Positions 28,062-36,903 of a stretch of 64,000 nucleotides of DNA are shown here, piece after piece. This stretch comes from Murdochiella massiliensis. Lineage in GTDB: Bacteria; Bacillota; Clostridia; Tissierellales; Peptoniphilaceae. A program made the position numbers and the translations under genes. Position 1 is the first letter of the stretch; each line of letters begins with the position of its first letter. A model generated the notes under the pieces. It ran no database searches, was not told where the DNA came from, and saw only the letters and a list, made by a program, of their open reading frames with translations. The DNA is taken from assembly GCF_900059565.1 (NCBI RefSeq), contig NZ_FIZW01000001.1, forward strand, positions 186,001 to 250,000. Direction: 5' to 3'.

Positions 28062-28110
28062 TCGAGGTGGAGCGCCGCCGGGGATGACGTTGGTGGCGCG
28101 GTTTTGAAAT
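28062..28110 (+). repeat. GC-rich REP-like palindrome
   Basis: GGAGCGCCGCCGG...GTTGGTGGCGCGG: arms of the GCGCCGC/GCGGCGC type around a ~14-nt spacer. The same module borders each of the repeat arrays in the window. Confidence 0.7.
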
Positions 28111-28122
28111 GAAAATACGCGC

Positions 28123-28740
28123 GACCCTGGCAAACGCCAAAAAAAGCAGCAAGCCAGGGTCACCATCCCTGACAAACGACGAAATCGATCTCCAACCAGG
28201 GTCGGAAAGCCTCTCCGAGACCCTGGCAAACGCCAAAAAAAGTATCCAGCCAGGGTGCACGCCCCTGATAAACGGCGCAATCGATCCTAAGCCAGGGTCG
28301 AAAAGCCCCTCCGAGACCCTGACAAACGCCAAAAAAAGCATTTAGCCAGGGTCATCGTCCCTGGTAAATGACGAAATCGAATCTAAACCAGGGTCGAAAA
28401 GCTTCTCCGAGACCCTGGCAAGCGTCAAAAAAAGCAGCAAGCCAGGGTGCACGCCCCTGATAAACGACGAAATCGATAATCAATCAGGGTCAAATAGCTC
28501 AATCTAGCCCCTGGAAAACGGTAATAAAAGCAGCGAGCCAGGGTACGCGCCCCTGATAGACGACGAAATCGATCCCTAACCAGGGTCGAAAAGCCTCTCC
28601 GAGACCCTGGCAAACGCCAAAAAAAGCAGCGAACCAGGGTGCGCGCCCCTGATAAACGACAAAATCCATCATCAGTCAGGGTCGCGACACCTTGCTAAGT
28701 TCCTGGCGCATGGCAGAAAAGCTCGTTAGCCAGGGCAGGG
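28123..28740 (+). repeat. 96-bp tandem repeat array (CCCTGG/CCAGGG palindromes)
   Basis: The GACCCTGG box recurs at 28123, 28219, 28315, 28411, 28507 (variant), 28603 and 28699 (variant), exactly 96 bp apart: six full units and a partial one. Within a unit GACCCTGGC pairs with GCCAGGGTC about 22 nt on, around a CAAACGCCAAAAAAAGCAG-type loop, and a second pair of CAGGG/CCCTG boxes follows. Because 96 is divisible by three, several open frames span the array, but none has a ribosome site or believable product. Confidence 0.9.
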
Positions 28741-28747
28741 CTAGCGT

Positions 28748-28950
28748 AGCGTCGTTGGGAATTGCGCGTTGGTTGCGCGATTAAGCGGACCGCCGCCGGA
28801 AATGCTGTTTGCGGCGCGGTTAGGCGGAGCGTCGTTGGGAATTGTGCGTTGGCTGCGCGATTACGGCGGAGCGCCGCCGGAAATGCTGTTTGCGGCGTGA
28901 TTTAGATGGAGCGACGCTGGAACCGCCATTGGCGGCGCGTTCCTTATTCC
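28748..28950 (+). repeat. REP-like modules, ~81-bp tandem
   Basis: Modules starting AGCGTCGTTGGGAATT at 28748 and 28828 and a diverged third at 28910 (steps 80 and 82 bp). Each pairs with a GCCGCCGGAAATGCTGTTTG palindrome. It lies just before the tcdA-tatD fusion gene. Confidence 0.75.
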
Positions 28951-28993
28951 TGCTCATACTCAGGCGTCAGATTAACCAGAATCAAGAGGAAAC

Positions 28994-30895
28994 ATGACAA
29001 ATTCGAACATCCCGCAGCGCCTGCAACGTCTGGCGCTGTTATTACAAGAAACAGGCATACAAAAACTGAATCTTTCTCGTGTGCTGGTGCTCGGACTCGG
29101 CGGTGTAGGATCATCCTGTGTGGAGGCGTTGGCACGCGGCGGTATAGGTCATTTGGCTTTGCTGGATGGAGACGTCGTGGAAGAGAGTAATATCAATCGT
29201 CAGGCGATTGCGTTCACCTCTACCGTGGGACGTACAAAAACGGAAGTTATGCGGGAGATGGTGCTGGCCATCAATCCGGATTGTGACGTCGATGCGCGAA
29301 AACAGTTTTTAACGCGTGAGAACACGGCCGATGTGTTGGATTCTTTTGCCAAGCCAGACGTGGTCTTGGATTGCATTGATACGGTTTCGCAGAAACTCGA
29401 AATTGCGGAATGGTGTGCATACCGTCAGATTCCGCTGCTTTCGGCCATGGGCGCTGCGAACAAACGTGATCCCATGGCGCTTCGCTTTTCTCCTGTGGAG
29501 AAAACATATAACTGTCCCCTTTCGAAGGTGATGCGTCGAGAATGTCGAAAACGCGGCATTTCTCAACTGGAGGTGATTTTTTCCACTGAGCCACCATTCA
29601 GTCCGCAATCCCTGCGTACGGCATCTGTGACGAAAACCGGAACACGGCCTGCCAAGGCGGAGACGTTGGGATCCATGAGCTATATGCCGCCCATTATGGG
29701 ACAAATGATGGCCGGAAAGGTGATTTGTAGACTGGCAGGACTTGAAGAGATGCCGGAGCCTCCGAGGAAGAAACACGCAGACGAGTGGACGCCGAAAGAA
29801 GGAAGGCTGAAAGAGAAGATCATAGAGAAGCAGCCCGTAGAAGAGCGGGCAATAGAAGGGACTTCGACAGAAAAGCGAAAAAAGAGAGATGTGCCGGAGA
29901 ACCTTTATCTTTTGGATACGCATGCGCACTGGGACTTTTTACCTCCGGATTGTCGTGGGGAAGCCATAAGAATTCTCGACAAAGCACATATTCGTCTGGT
30001 TGCCCAAACGGTTCTTCCTTCCGATTTTTTGGCGTTGATCAAAGAAAAAGAAAATACGACAAAAGCAGACCACAATACGAAAAGTTGGCCGATTTTGTCC
30101 TTAGGCTTTCACCCCTGGTGGGTGGATACGCCGGAGAAGAACCGCCGGGAATTGGCTTTTTTTGCAGAGGCTTTATCCGGAACGCATTTTATCGGCGAAG
30201 TCGGTCTCGATTTCAGTGAAAAACGACTGCTGCAGGCGTCAGTCCAGGAGCAGCAGGCTGTACTGCGACAGATCTTCCGCCTGGTTCGGGAGAAGGCGGT
30301 GGAATCGGGTACATCATATGTGTTTTCCTTTCATGCCGTACGCTCGCTGACGCCGCTTTTGGATCTCTATGAAGAAGCGAATCTGGTTTTGCCCAATGTG
30401 GTTCCCATCATCCATCGCTTTGCCGGAACAAGCGATGAGCTGACGCGTCTTATCCGCCTGGGCGGACTGCTCTCCGTGCATCCGGCGATGCTCCGGACGA
30501 AGCGCGGGTGTGCCTATGTTAAACAGGTACCGGCGGATCGGCTGTTATTGGAAACGGATTTGCCGGAAAAGCCGGTATCGGCGGAACAAAACATCTCCAC
30601 GAGTTCGTCAGAAGACGGCGCTGAGCGGGAAAACACGATAAACGACGCTGAACGGGCAAATACGATAAACGACGTTGAGCAGGCAAATACGATAAACGAC
30701 GTTGATCGAGAAAACAGCATGAATCGCTCGGCGCAGCAGGAGGAACACCGATCCGTTGCGAGCACCTTTGCCGAGGAAGTAAAAAACAGTCTTTCGAAAA
30801 CGCTCGCTCGTCTCTCGGATTTACGGGGGGAGGAGATGGCGGAAACGATAGAAAAAACGCAGAGAAAGCTCTACGGTTGGCCGGAAGAGCAGTAA
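28994..30895 (+). CDS. Fusion of TcdA-like tRNA dehydratase and TatD-like hydrolase
   Basis: A 633-residue protein with two enzyme domains. Residues 1-~255 are a ThiF/E1-like TcdA domain (VLVLGLGGVGSSCVEALARGGIGHLALLDGDVVEESNINRQ is the nucleotide loop and adenylation motif), which in other bacteria cyclises the t6A37 base of tRNA. After a charged linker (~258-303) residues ~305-525 are a TatD-like metal-dependent hydrolase: DTHAHWD (metal-binding HxH), SLGFHPWW, GEVGLDFS (metal-bridging Glu), FSFHAVRS and ETDLP (metal Asp). The DNase-like domain carries a 9-residue repeat (xNTINDxxx) insert near 540-580. ATG 28994 follows AAGAGGAAAC. I do not know this fusion from other species; the parts are confidently identified, joint function is inference. 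Confidence 0.85.
   Translation: MTNSNIPQRLQRLALLLQETGIQKLNLSRVLVLGLGGVGSSCVEALARGGIGHLALLDGDVVEESNINRQAIAFTSTVGRTKTEVMREMVLAINPDCDVDARKQFLTRENTADVLDSFAKPDVVLDCIDTVSQKLEIAEWCAYRQIPLLSAMGAANKRDPMALRFSPVEKTYNCPLSKVMRRECRKRGISQLEVIFSTEPPFSPQSLRTASVTKTGTRPAKAETLGSMSYMPPIMGQMMAGKVICRLAGLEEMPEPPRKKHADEWTPKEGRLKEKIIEKQPVEERAIEGTSTEKRKKRDVPENLYLLDTHAHWDFLPPDCRGEAIRILDKAHIRLVAQTVLPSDFLALIKEKENTTKADHNTKSWPILSLGFHPWWVDTPEKNRRELAFFAEALSGTHFIGEVGLDFSEKRLLQASVQEQQAVLRQIFRLVREKAVESGTSYVFSFHAVRSLTPLLDLYEEANLVLPNVVPIIHRFAGTSDELTRLIRLGGLLSVHPAMLRTKRGCAYVKQVPADRLLLETDLPEKPVSAEQNISTSSSEDGAERENTINDAERANTINDVEQANTINDVDRENSMNRSAQQEEHRSVASTFAEEVKNSLSKTLARLSDLRGEEMAETIEKTQRKLYGWPEEQ
30620..30727 (+). repeat. 27-bp in-frame minisatellite inside the fusion gene
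   Basis: Four units start at 30620, 30647, 30674 and 30701. Each encodes nine residues of the form A/V-E-R/Q-x-N-T-I-N-D, with the last copy diverged. Confidence 0.9.
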
Positions 30896-30927
30896 ACACA
30901 TGAAAACGAAAAACGAGAGGAGGGCAC

Positions 30928-32772
30928 ATGCCCAAGTCTATGCAGGGCGCTACAGTGAAGAAAGAACAGAATGTGAATGGAAAGCAGCATAATGGCGCCC
31001 AAACCATCACAAAGACCTATGACACCGGCGAATTATTGCGCCGGTTTTTGCCGTATTTGCTGCGTTATCGCGGCTTATTGATTTTGGATTTATTTTGTGC
31101 GGCACTGACGACGATTTGCGATATTGTGTTGCCACGAATCATGTCCGTCTTAACCAATACGGCGATGATGCGCCCTGAGACAATGAGCGCCGGTTGGATT
31201 GGCCAGCTGACACTGCTTTACGTTATTCTACGTCTGATTGATGCAGCCGCTTATTATTATATGTGTTCACAGGGACACATCATGGGCGTTTATATCGAAA
31301 CCGATATGCGCATGGATGCGTTTCGCAAGTTGGAAACGCTCAGTGATTCCTACTATTCCAACACGAAAATCGGACATATTATGGGCCGCATTACTTCGGA
31401 TCTCTTTGATGTGACGGAATTTGCGCACCATTGTCCGGAAGAGTTTTTTATTGCGGCGATAAAAATCATTGTATCGTTCATCATTTTGTCGTTCTCCTCA
31501 TTGGCCTTGACGGTGCTGATTTTCGCCTGTATGCCGTTGATGCTTTTTGTTTCCATTCGCCTGAATCATCGCTTTCGGGCAGCAACGAAATCGCAGCGTG
31601 TGGAAATCGGTAATCTGAACGCTCGTATTGAGGATTCGTTGCTGGGACAGCGTGTCGTGAAGGCCTTTACGTCGGAAGACATTGAGCTGGAAAAGTTTGC
31701 CGAGGGCAACCACCGCATGAAGGAAATTAAAAAAGAGCGCTATCGGGCAATGGCAAATTTTAATATGTCCACGCGTCTCTTCGACGGTCTGATGTACACC
31801 ATAACGATTGCGGCAGGTGGGCTCTTCCTGGTGAAGGGCAAAATTACACCGGGGGATCTTGTCGCCTATGTACTCTATGTGACGACGCTCATTGCGACCA
31901 TTCGTCGCATTGTGGAATTTGCCGAGCAGTTTTCCATGGGGCTTACCGGCATCGAGCGTTTCTTTGAATTGATGGACACCCCGGCGGATATTGTGGATGC
32001 GCCGGATGCCAAGCCGCTCGTGGTCAAGGGCGGAGAGATCGTCTTCGATCATGTGACCTTTGCCTATCCGGATGAAAACAACCGTGTGCTGCATGATCTT
32101 TGCCTGACGATTCACTCCGGCGAAAATCTTGCATTGGTGGGAGAGAGCGGCGGAGGAAAAACTACCCTGTCTTCGCTGATCCCCCGTTTTTATGATACGA
32201 CATCGGGAAGTGTAAAAATTGACGGACAGGACGTGAAGACGTTGCAACTCAAAAGCCTTCGACAAAATATCGGCATTGTTCAGCAAGATGTGTATCTCTT
32301 TTCGGGTACGGTGGCGGAGAACATTGCCTACGGGCGTCCCGGTGCTACGGAGGAGGAGATTGAACATGCAGCGGAGCTCGCCGGGGCACATGCCTTCATT
32401 GTCGATCTTCCTCACGGTTATGACACCTATGTCGGCGAGCGGGGTGTTAAGCTTTCCGGCGGCCAAAAGCAGCGGATCGCCATCGCGCGCGTGTTTCTCA
32501 AAAATCCGCCTATTCTTCTTCTGGATGAGGCAACCAGCGCGTTGGATAATGAAAGTGAAATGCTCATCGAGAAGAGCCTCGAAGATCTGTCTTCCGGGCG
32601 AACGACGCTTACCATTGCCCACCGGCTGACCACGATTCAACATGCGGATCGTATCGTTGTTTTAGGGAAGGAAGGCATTGAAGAACAGGGAACGCACGAA
32701 GAACTGTTGGCAAATCAGGGGACCTATTATCGCCTATGGACGGGCGGAGAACGAAAAGAAAAAATACGGTGA
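30928..32772 (+). CDS. ABC exporter, fused membrane and ATPase domains
   Basis: A 614-residue half-transporter of the MsbA/YheI/LmrA class. Residues ~1-30 are a polar N-terminal tail. Residues ~35-335 are the six-helix exporter domain (FLPYLLRYRGLLILDLFCAAL onward). Residues ~365-605 are the ATPase: Walker A GESGGGKTT, Q-loop IVQQDVYLFSGTVAENI, signature LSGGQKQRIAIARVFLKNP, Walker B ILLLDEATSALD, switch His in LTIAHRLTTI. It would act as a homodimer, since no partner half-transporter is adjacent. ATG 30928 follows GAGAGGAGGGC. The cargo (lipid, drug or peptide) cannot be told from sequence. Confidence 0.92.
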   Translation: MPKSMQGATVKKEQNVNGKQHNGAQTITKTYDTGELLRRFLPYLLRYRGLLILDLFCAALTTICDIVLPRIMSVLTNTAMMRPETMSAGWIGQLTLLYVILRLIDAAAYYYMCSQGHIMGVYIETDMRMDAFRKLETLSDSYYSNTKIGHIMGRITSDLFDVTEFAHHCPEEFFIAAIKIIVSFIILSFSSLALTVLIFACMPLMLFVSIRLNHRFRAATKSQRVEIGNLNARIEDSLLGQRVVKAFTSEDIELEKFAEGNHRMKEIKKERYRAMANFNMSTRLFDGLMYTITIAAGGLFLVKGKITPGDLVAYVLYVTTLIATIRRIVEFAEQFSMGLTGIERFFELMDTPADIVDAPDAKPLVVKGGEIVFDHVTFAYPDENNRVLHDLCLTIHSGENLALVGESGGGKTTLSSLIPRFYDTTSGSVKIDGQDVKTLQLKSLRQNIGIVQQDVYLFSGTVAENIAYGRPGATEEEIEHAAELAGAHAFIVDLPHGYDTYVGERGVKLSGGQKQRIAIARVFLKNPPILLLDEATSALDNESEMLIEKSLEDLSSGRTTLTIAHRLTTIQHADRIVVLGKEGIEEQGTHEELLANQGTYYRLWTGGERKEKIR

Positions 32773-32845
32773 TCATCGACAACCGTGACCACAACAGGTG
32801 CAAGAAACATAAACAAAGGAAAGTAAAAATGAAAGGAGCGGGATT

Positions 32846-33613
32846 GTGCAAACCATAGCGATTATTACCGGTGCCTCGTCCGGGTTGGGATGGGAGTTTG
32901 CGACACAATTGGATGCCGCCGAACGCGTTGATTCATTTTGGCTTATTGCCCGGCGCAAGGAGCGCCTGGAAGCGCTCGCTGGCGCCTTAACAACGCCGGC
33001 ACGGATATTTGCCGGGGATCTCACCGATCCCGCATTTTTGGAGACAATTCGATCCGCGCTGAAGAACGAATCGGTGCAGATCGCCACGCTGGTGAATTCC
33101 GCCGGATTTGGTAAAATAGGAAGCGTGGAAGCGCTCGGCGAGGAGGAAAATGCGGCGATGATTGCACTGAATGTCGATGCACTTTCGCGGATGACCTCTC
33201 TTTGCCTGCCGTATATGCAGCGGGGCGGGCACATTTTTCAGCTGGCGTCAGTCGCCGCTTTTTTGCCCCAACCGACGTTTGCCGTCTATGCCGCGACAAA
33301 ATCCTTTGTTCTCAGTTATTCGCGTGCGCTGCACCGGGAGCTGAAACCGCAGCATATTACGGTAACAGCGGTATGTCCGAACCCCGTGGAGACGGAATTT
33401 TTCGATCATGCGGGCTCAGCAAAAGGCGTGTCGGCAATTAAAAAAATTGGGGTGGAACAGGCGCAAACAGTGGTACAGACAGCGATTCGACGTGCAGAAA
33501 AGGGAAAGGAGATTTCCCTCTCCAGCGGTATGGCAAAATGCATTCACGTCGTGAGCAAACTTCTTCCTCACCGTTTTGTGTTGTGGGTGGAAAAACGCAT
33601 GGGCATGTACTAA
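32846..33613 (+). CDS. Short-chain dehydrogenase/reductase
   Basis: A 255-residue SDR oxidoreductase of the classical type. It has the Rossmann motif TGASSGLG (residues ~8-15), NSAGFG as the NAG-equivalent, catalytic Ser in LASVAAF and the YxxxK pair in YAATK. The start is GTG 32846 behind AAAGGAGCGGG. VCPNPVETEFF is the usual post-catalytic loop. The substrate is not predictable; the closest look-alikes are YqjQ/DltE-type reductases. It lies 73 nt after the ABC exporter and could be co-transcribed with it. Confidence 0.88.
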   Translation: MQTIAIITGASSGLGWEFATQLDAAERVDSFWLIARRKERLEALAGALTTPARIFAGDLTDPAFLETIRSALKNESVQIATLVNSAGFGKIGSVEALGEEENAAMIALNVDALSRMTSLCLPYMQRGGHIFQLASVAAFLPQPTFAVYAATKSFVLSYSRALHRELKPQHITVTAVCPNPVETEFFDHAGSAKGVSAIKKIGVEQAQTVVQTAIRRAEKGKEISLSSGMAKCIHVVSKLLPHRFVLWVEKRMGMY

Positions 33614-33693
33614 GCAATGCGTTACGGCTTTCTCATGTTGTTCGCTTGCCGGAAATTGGAAATGTGCAATGTTTATCGTAGAAAGGAATGATC

Positions 33694-34320
33694 ATGGAAT
33701 CCATTGGAACCGTGCTTTATGACTATGGCGACGGCCTCTACGTTAATTTGACAAATAAATGTCCTTGTCGCTGTTCCTTTTGTGTGCGGGAACAGATGGA
33801 CGGGGTGGGGGATGCAGATTCGTTATGGCTGAAACGGGAGCCCACGGAAGAGGAAGTGAAGACGATGCTTGCAAAGCGCGACCTTTCGGCATGCCGTGAA
33901 CTGGTTTTCTGCGGTTATGGTGAGCCGACGGAACGCCTTGACGTGCTTCTTTCGGTGGCACGCTATGCTAAGGAAAAACGATCCGATTTGCCCATTCGCA
34001 TCAATACGAACGGTCTGGCGGACTTACTATATGGGCGAGATACGACGGGCGATTTGAAGGGGCTCATCGATACGGTATCCATCAGCTTGAATGCCTCAAA
34101 TGCCAAAAGCTATGCGGAACTGTGCCGTCCGCAATTCGGTGAGCGTGCTTTTGATGCCATTTTGGACTATGCTTTCCGGGCAAAAAAAGTCGTTCCTGAG
34201 GTGGTTTTTTCCGTCGTTGGCTTCAGTCTTTCGGAAGAGGAAATTGCGATTTGCCGGGGTATTGCCCGGCATCTGGGCGTAGCATTTCGTGTACGGGAAG
34301 CGGAAACGGGGAATCGATGA
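33694..34320 (+). CDS. TatD-associated radical SAM protein
   Basis: A 208-residue radical SAM enzyme. The Fe-S/SAM motif is CPCRCSFC (CX3CX2C) in LYVNLTNKCPCRCSFCVREQ, followed by ELVFCGYGEPTERLD (the GGE-like SAM motif) and RINTNGLADLLYGRD. The whole pattern, including TVSISLNASNAKSYAELCRP, matches the small radical SAM family usually found beside TatD genes. Here the TatD domain is about 3 kb upstream, fused to TcdA. ATG 33694 is preferred to 33688, which overlaps the AAAGGA site. The product is not known in this family. The stop overlaps the start of the next gene (ATGA). Confidence 0.85.
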   Translation: MESIGTVLYDYGDGLYVNLTNKCPCRCSFCVREQMDGVGDADSLWLKREPTEEEVKTMLAKRDLSACRELVFCGYGEPTERLDVLLSVARYAKEKRSDLPIRINTNGLADLLYGRDTTGDLKGLIDTVSISLNASNAKSYAELCRPQFGERAFDAILDYAFRAKKVVPEVVFSVVGFSLSEEEIAICRGIARHLGVAFRVREAETGNR

Positions 34321-35426
34321 CCATTGAAGACTATATAAAAGAACAGAAGGATGTGCCGTTTTCAGCACTTCCGTTTCACGATGTGGACAACACCGTTTTG
34401 GCGGAATTGACCTATATCGATTTTGACGACATTTTTCATAACGAAGAAGAAAATCGAAACGGTTTGCCTCTTGCAGAGGTTTCACGACGTTTTTTTGCGA
34501 CGCATGATGCCGAGGAGATCGATAAGAAGGCGAAGTTCTGTGATCGTGCGCCACTGCTTATGCGCGAAATGGCAAAGGGCGAGCGATTTCGTGATATGCT
34601 TCTTTCCCACTATGTGAACGAGGTGGACGATGAGGATACCATGCAGTTTTCGGCGCTGGTTTTTCATCTGTCTGAGGATTCCTGGTATGTCGCCTATCGC
34701 GGTACGGATGCCTCGTTTACCGGCTGGAAGGAAAGTCTGTTGATGAGCTATCTTGAGGAAACCGGGGGCTCAAAGGAGGCAGTTGCCTATCTGGATCGCC
34801 TGGGCGGCGAGCATCCAGGCGAATTTATCGTCGGTGGGCATTCCAAAGGCGGCTATTTTGCGATGTACGCATCGATTTTCTGTCGACCGGAAATACAGGA
34901 TCGCATCACGGTCGTCTACAACAACGACGGCCCGGGAATGCACGAGAAGATCATTTTCTCACCTGAATATCAAAAGATTCGCCCCCGCATGCGCAATATT
35001 GTGCCGGATTCGTCCATCATCGGGCAGCTATTGTTTAATCAGGGCGAGCATAAGGTGATAAAGAGCACTGCGCAGGGTATCTTCCAGCATGATGCACTGA
35101 CTTGGATCGTAGAGGACACGAAGTTTGCAGAAACGAAGCTGACGCCGTTCAGCTTATTTGTTCAGGCGGCTCTGGGAAACTGGCTGGATACGGTGGACGA
35201 GGAAAGTCGTGCGTCCATCATTGATACGGTGTTTTCCGTTCTGGAAATGACCGGATCGGAGACCTTTACCGAATTGCATGAAGAACGGTTGAAAAGTGCC
35301 CATATGGTCTTGTCGGGATTGGTAAAGTTGCCGGATGACAAACGAAATGAATTGTTGGGCGCCTTTGCGGCCTTCATCAAAAGCAACCGGAAAGCCGCCA
35401 TTCAATCTCTTTCGCCTTTCGTTTAG
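34317..35426 (+). CDS. Mbeg1-like (DUF2974) alpha/beta hydrolase
   Basis: A 369-residue hydrolase. ATG 34317 overlaps the radical SAM stop, so the two are translationally coupled; upstream codons in the same frame belong to the radical SAM gene region. It starts with the family motif FHDVDNTVLAELTYIDF. SWYVAYRGTDASFTGWKE contains the oxyanion-type GTD turn, and the nucleophile elbow is GGHSKGG near residue 180. VVYNNDGPGMHEKI supplies a conserved Asp. There is no signal peptide, so it is cytoplasmic. The substrate is unknown; lipase-like activity is expected from the fold. Confidence 0.85.
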   Translation: MTIEDYIKEQKDVPFSALPFHDVDNTVLAELTYIDFDDIFHNEEENRNGLPLAEVSRRFFATHDAEEIDKKAKFCDRAPLLMREMAKGERFRDMLLSHYVNEVDDEDTMQFSALVFHLSEDSWYVAYRGTDASFTGWKESLLMSYLEETGGSKEAVAYLDRLGGEHPGEFIVGGHSKGGYFAMYASIFCRPEIQDRITVVYNNDGPGMHEKIIFSPEYQKIRPRMRNIVPDSSIIGQLLFNQGEHKVIKSTAQGIFQHDALTWIVEDTKFAETKLTPFSLFVQAALGNWLDTVDEESRASIIDTVFSVLEMTGSETFTELHEERLKSAHMVLSGLVKLPDDKRNELLGAFAAFIKSNRKAAIQSLSPFV

Positions 35427-35475
35427 TTGACGTCGGATAATGGACGACTTGATTGTATGAAACACAGGAGGTTTT

Positions 35476-36894
35476 ATGAAATTACAGGCATCTTCTTATT
35501 TGCTTGCTCAAAAGGACAAGCTGAAGGAAATGGTTGCCATCTTGGCGAAGGAATTCGCCTATGTTTCCGTCTTGGGGACGGATGTGGATGGAAAAATGTA
35601 TAAGGTGAGTACGACAAAATCCGCCATTGAGCCGTCGATGGATCAGGAACGCGGTTTCGTCGTGCGCGTATTTCAGGATACGGGCATAAGCGAATATTCC
35701 TTTAACGTGGTGGACGTTTCCTATGTCGTTGATCGCGTGCGTGAGATTGCGAAAAAGGATCGGGAGCGCTTCCGGGCCAAGGGGATTCTGCCTTATGCCA
35801 AAGCGCCAAGCGACGAACCGGCAACGGTCTACCATCTGGGGGAGGCGAAGTGCTTACCTCAAAACGATGATCCCGGCGAAATTTTGGCACGCCTGCAGGC
35901 TATTCATGATGCCAACATCGGAAAATGTGAAGAGGTGTCATTCCTACAGATGACGCATTCTGTGACACAGGTGAATAAGATTTTTCTTTCGCCCAATCGC
36001 GACCTCTACCAATCGTATGCCTATGCCAATGCGACCATCGTTGCGCTGGCGACGGATGGCGAAAAACGAAAGTTTGAATATAAGGGGCTTTCTCTTCTGG
36101 GGGGATCAGAGCTTTTGGATGAAGTGGAAGCGGAAGTTCCCGGAGTCTGTGCGCGTGCGGTGGAGCTTCTTTCTGCGGAGCGTGTGGAGCCGGGCGAGTA
36201 TGATATTGTGTGCGAGCCGGACTTTACCGGGCTCATTGCGCATGAAGCCTTCGGTCACGGAACGGAAATGGATATGTTCGTGAAGCACCGTGCGAAGGGA
36301 GAAGAGTACCTGAATAAGCGTGTTGCCTCGGATGTCGTGGTCATGCATGATGGCGCAAGCGCGATTGATGAGGTATCCAGTTACGCTTTTGATGATGAGG
36401 GAAGCCTCGCTAACGATACGGTGATTATTGACCATGGCATTTTCAAGCGAGGAATGTGTGATGCGCTTTCGGCCCTTCAATTGGGCGTGGAACCGACGGG
36501 AAACGGCAAGCGTGAGAGCTATAAGCGTAAGGCGTACACACGCATGACCAACACCTTCTTTGAAGGTGGGACGGATTCCCTTGAGGAGATGATTGCGTCG
36601 ATTTCGCACGGCTATTTGTTAGAAGGCATGCATTCCGGCATGGAGGATCCGAAGAACTGGGGCATTCAGTGTGTGGCCGCAAAGGCGCGGGAAATTAAGG
36701 ACGGCAAGCTGACCGGTAAAATCGTCAGTCCGGTGTATCTGACGGGCTATGTGCCGGATCTATTGGAGTCCATTTCCATGGTTTCGCCGAAGGTGGAGAT
36801 GTCCGGCACGGGATATTGCGGAAAAGGCTGGAAGGAATGGGTCAAGACGTCCACCGGCGGCGCATATATTAAAGCGCGCGGAAAACTGAGTTAG
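35476..36894 (+). CDS. tldD: TldD metalloprotease subunit
   Basis: A 472-residue member of the PmbA/TldD family. In other bacteria TldD and TldE form a heterodimer that degrades unfolded or leader peptides and matures some RiPPs. The zinc motif HEAFGHG (HExxxH) is at about residues 256-262, followed by a conserved Glu/Cys region and MHSGMEDPKNWGIQCVAAKAREIKDGKLTG. ATG 35476 follows ACAGGAGGTTTT. It is directly followed by its partner pmbA (9-nt gap). No RiPP precursor was seen next to it, so general peptide turnover is the safer reading. Confidence 0.92.
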   Translation: MKLQASSYLLAQKDKLKEMVAILAKEFAYVSVLGTDVDGKMYKVSTTKSAIEPSMDQERGFVVRVFQDTGISEYSFNVVDVSYVVDRVREIAKKDRERFRAKGILPYAKAPSDEPATVYHLGEAKCLPQNDDPGEILARLQAIHDANIGKCEEVSFLQMTHSVTQVNKIFLSPNRDLYQSYAYANATIVALATDGEKRKFEYKGLSLLGGSELLDEVEAEVPGVCARAVELLSAERVEPGEYDIVCEPDFTGLIAHEAFGHGTEMDMFVKHRAKGEEYLNKRVASDVVVMHDGASAIDEVSSYAFDDEGSLANDTVIIDHGIFKRGMCDALSALQLGVEPTGNGKRESYKRKAYTRMTNTFFEGGTDSLEEMIASISHGYLLEGMHSGMEDPKNWGIQCVAAKAREIKDGKLTGKIVSPVYLTGYVPDLLESISMVSPKVEMSGTGYCGKGWKEWVKTSTGGAYIKARGKLS

Positions 36895-36903
36895 GAGAGT
36901 CGT

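Noticed and set aside
28109..28613. Several 60-95-codon frames inside the 96-bp array
   Set aside because: They stay open only because 96 is a multiple of three; they occur in several frames and on both strands, without start signals.
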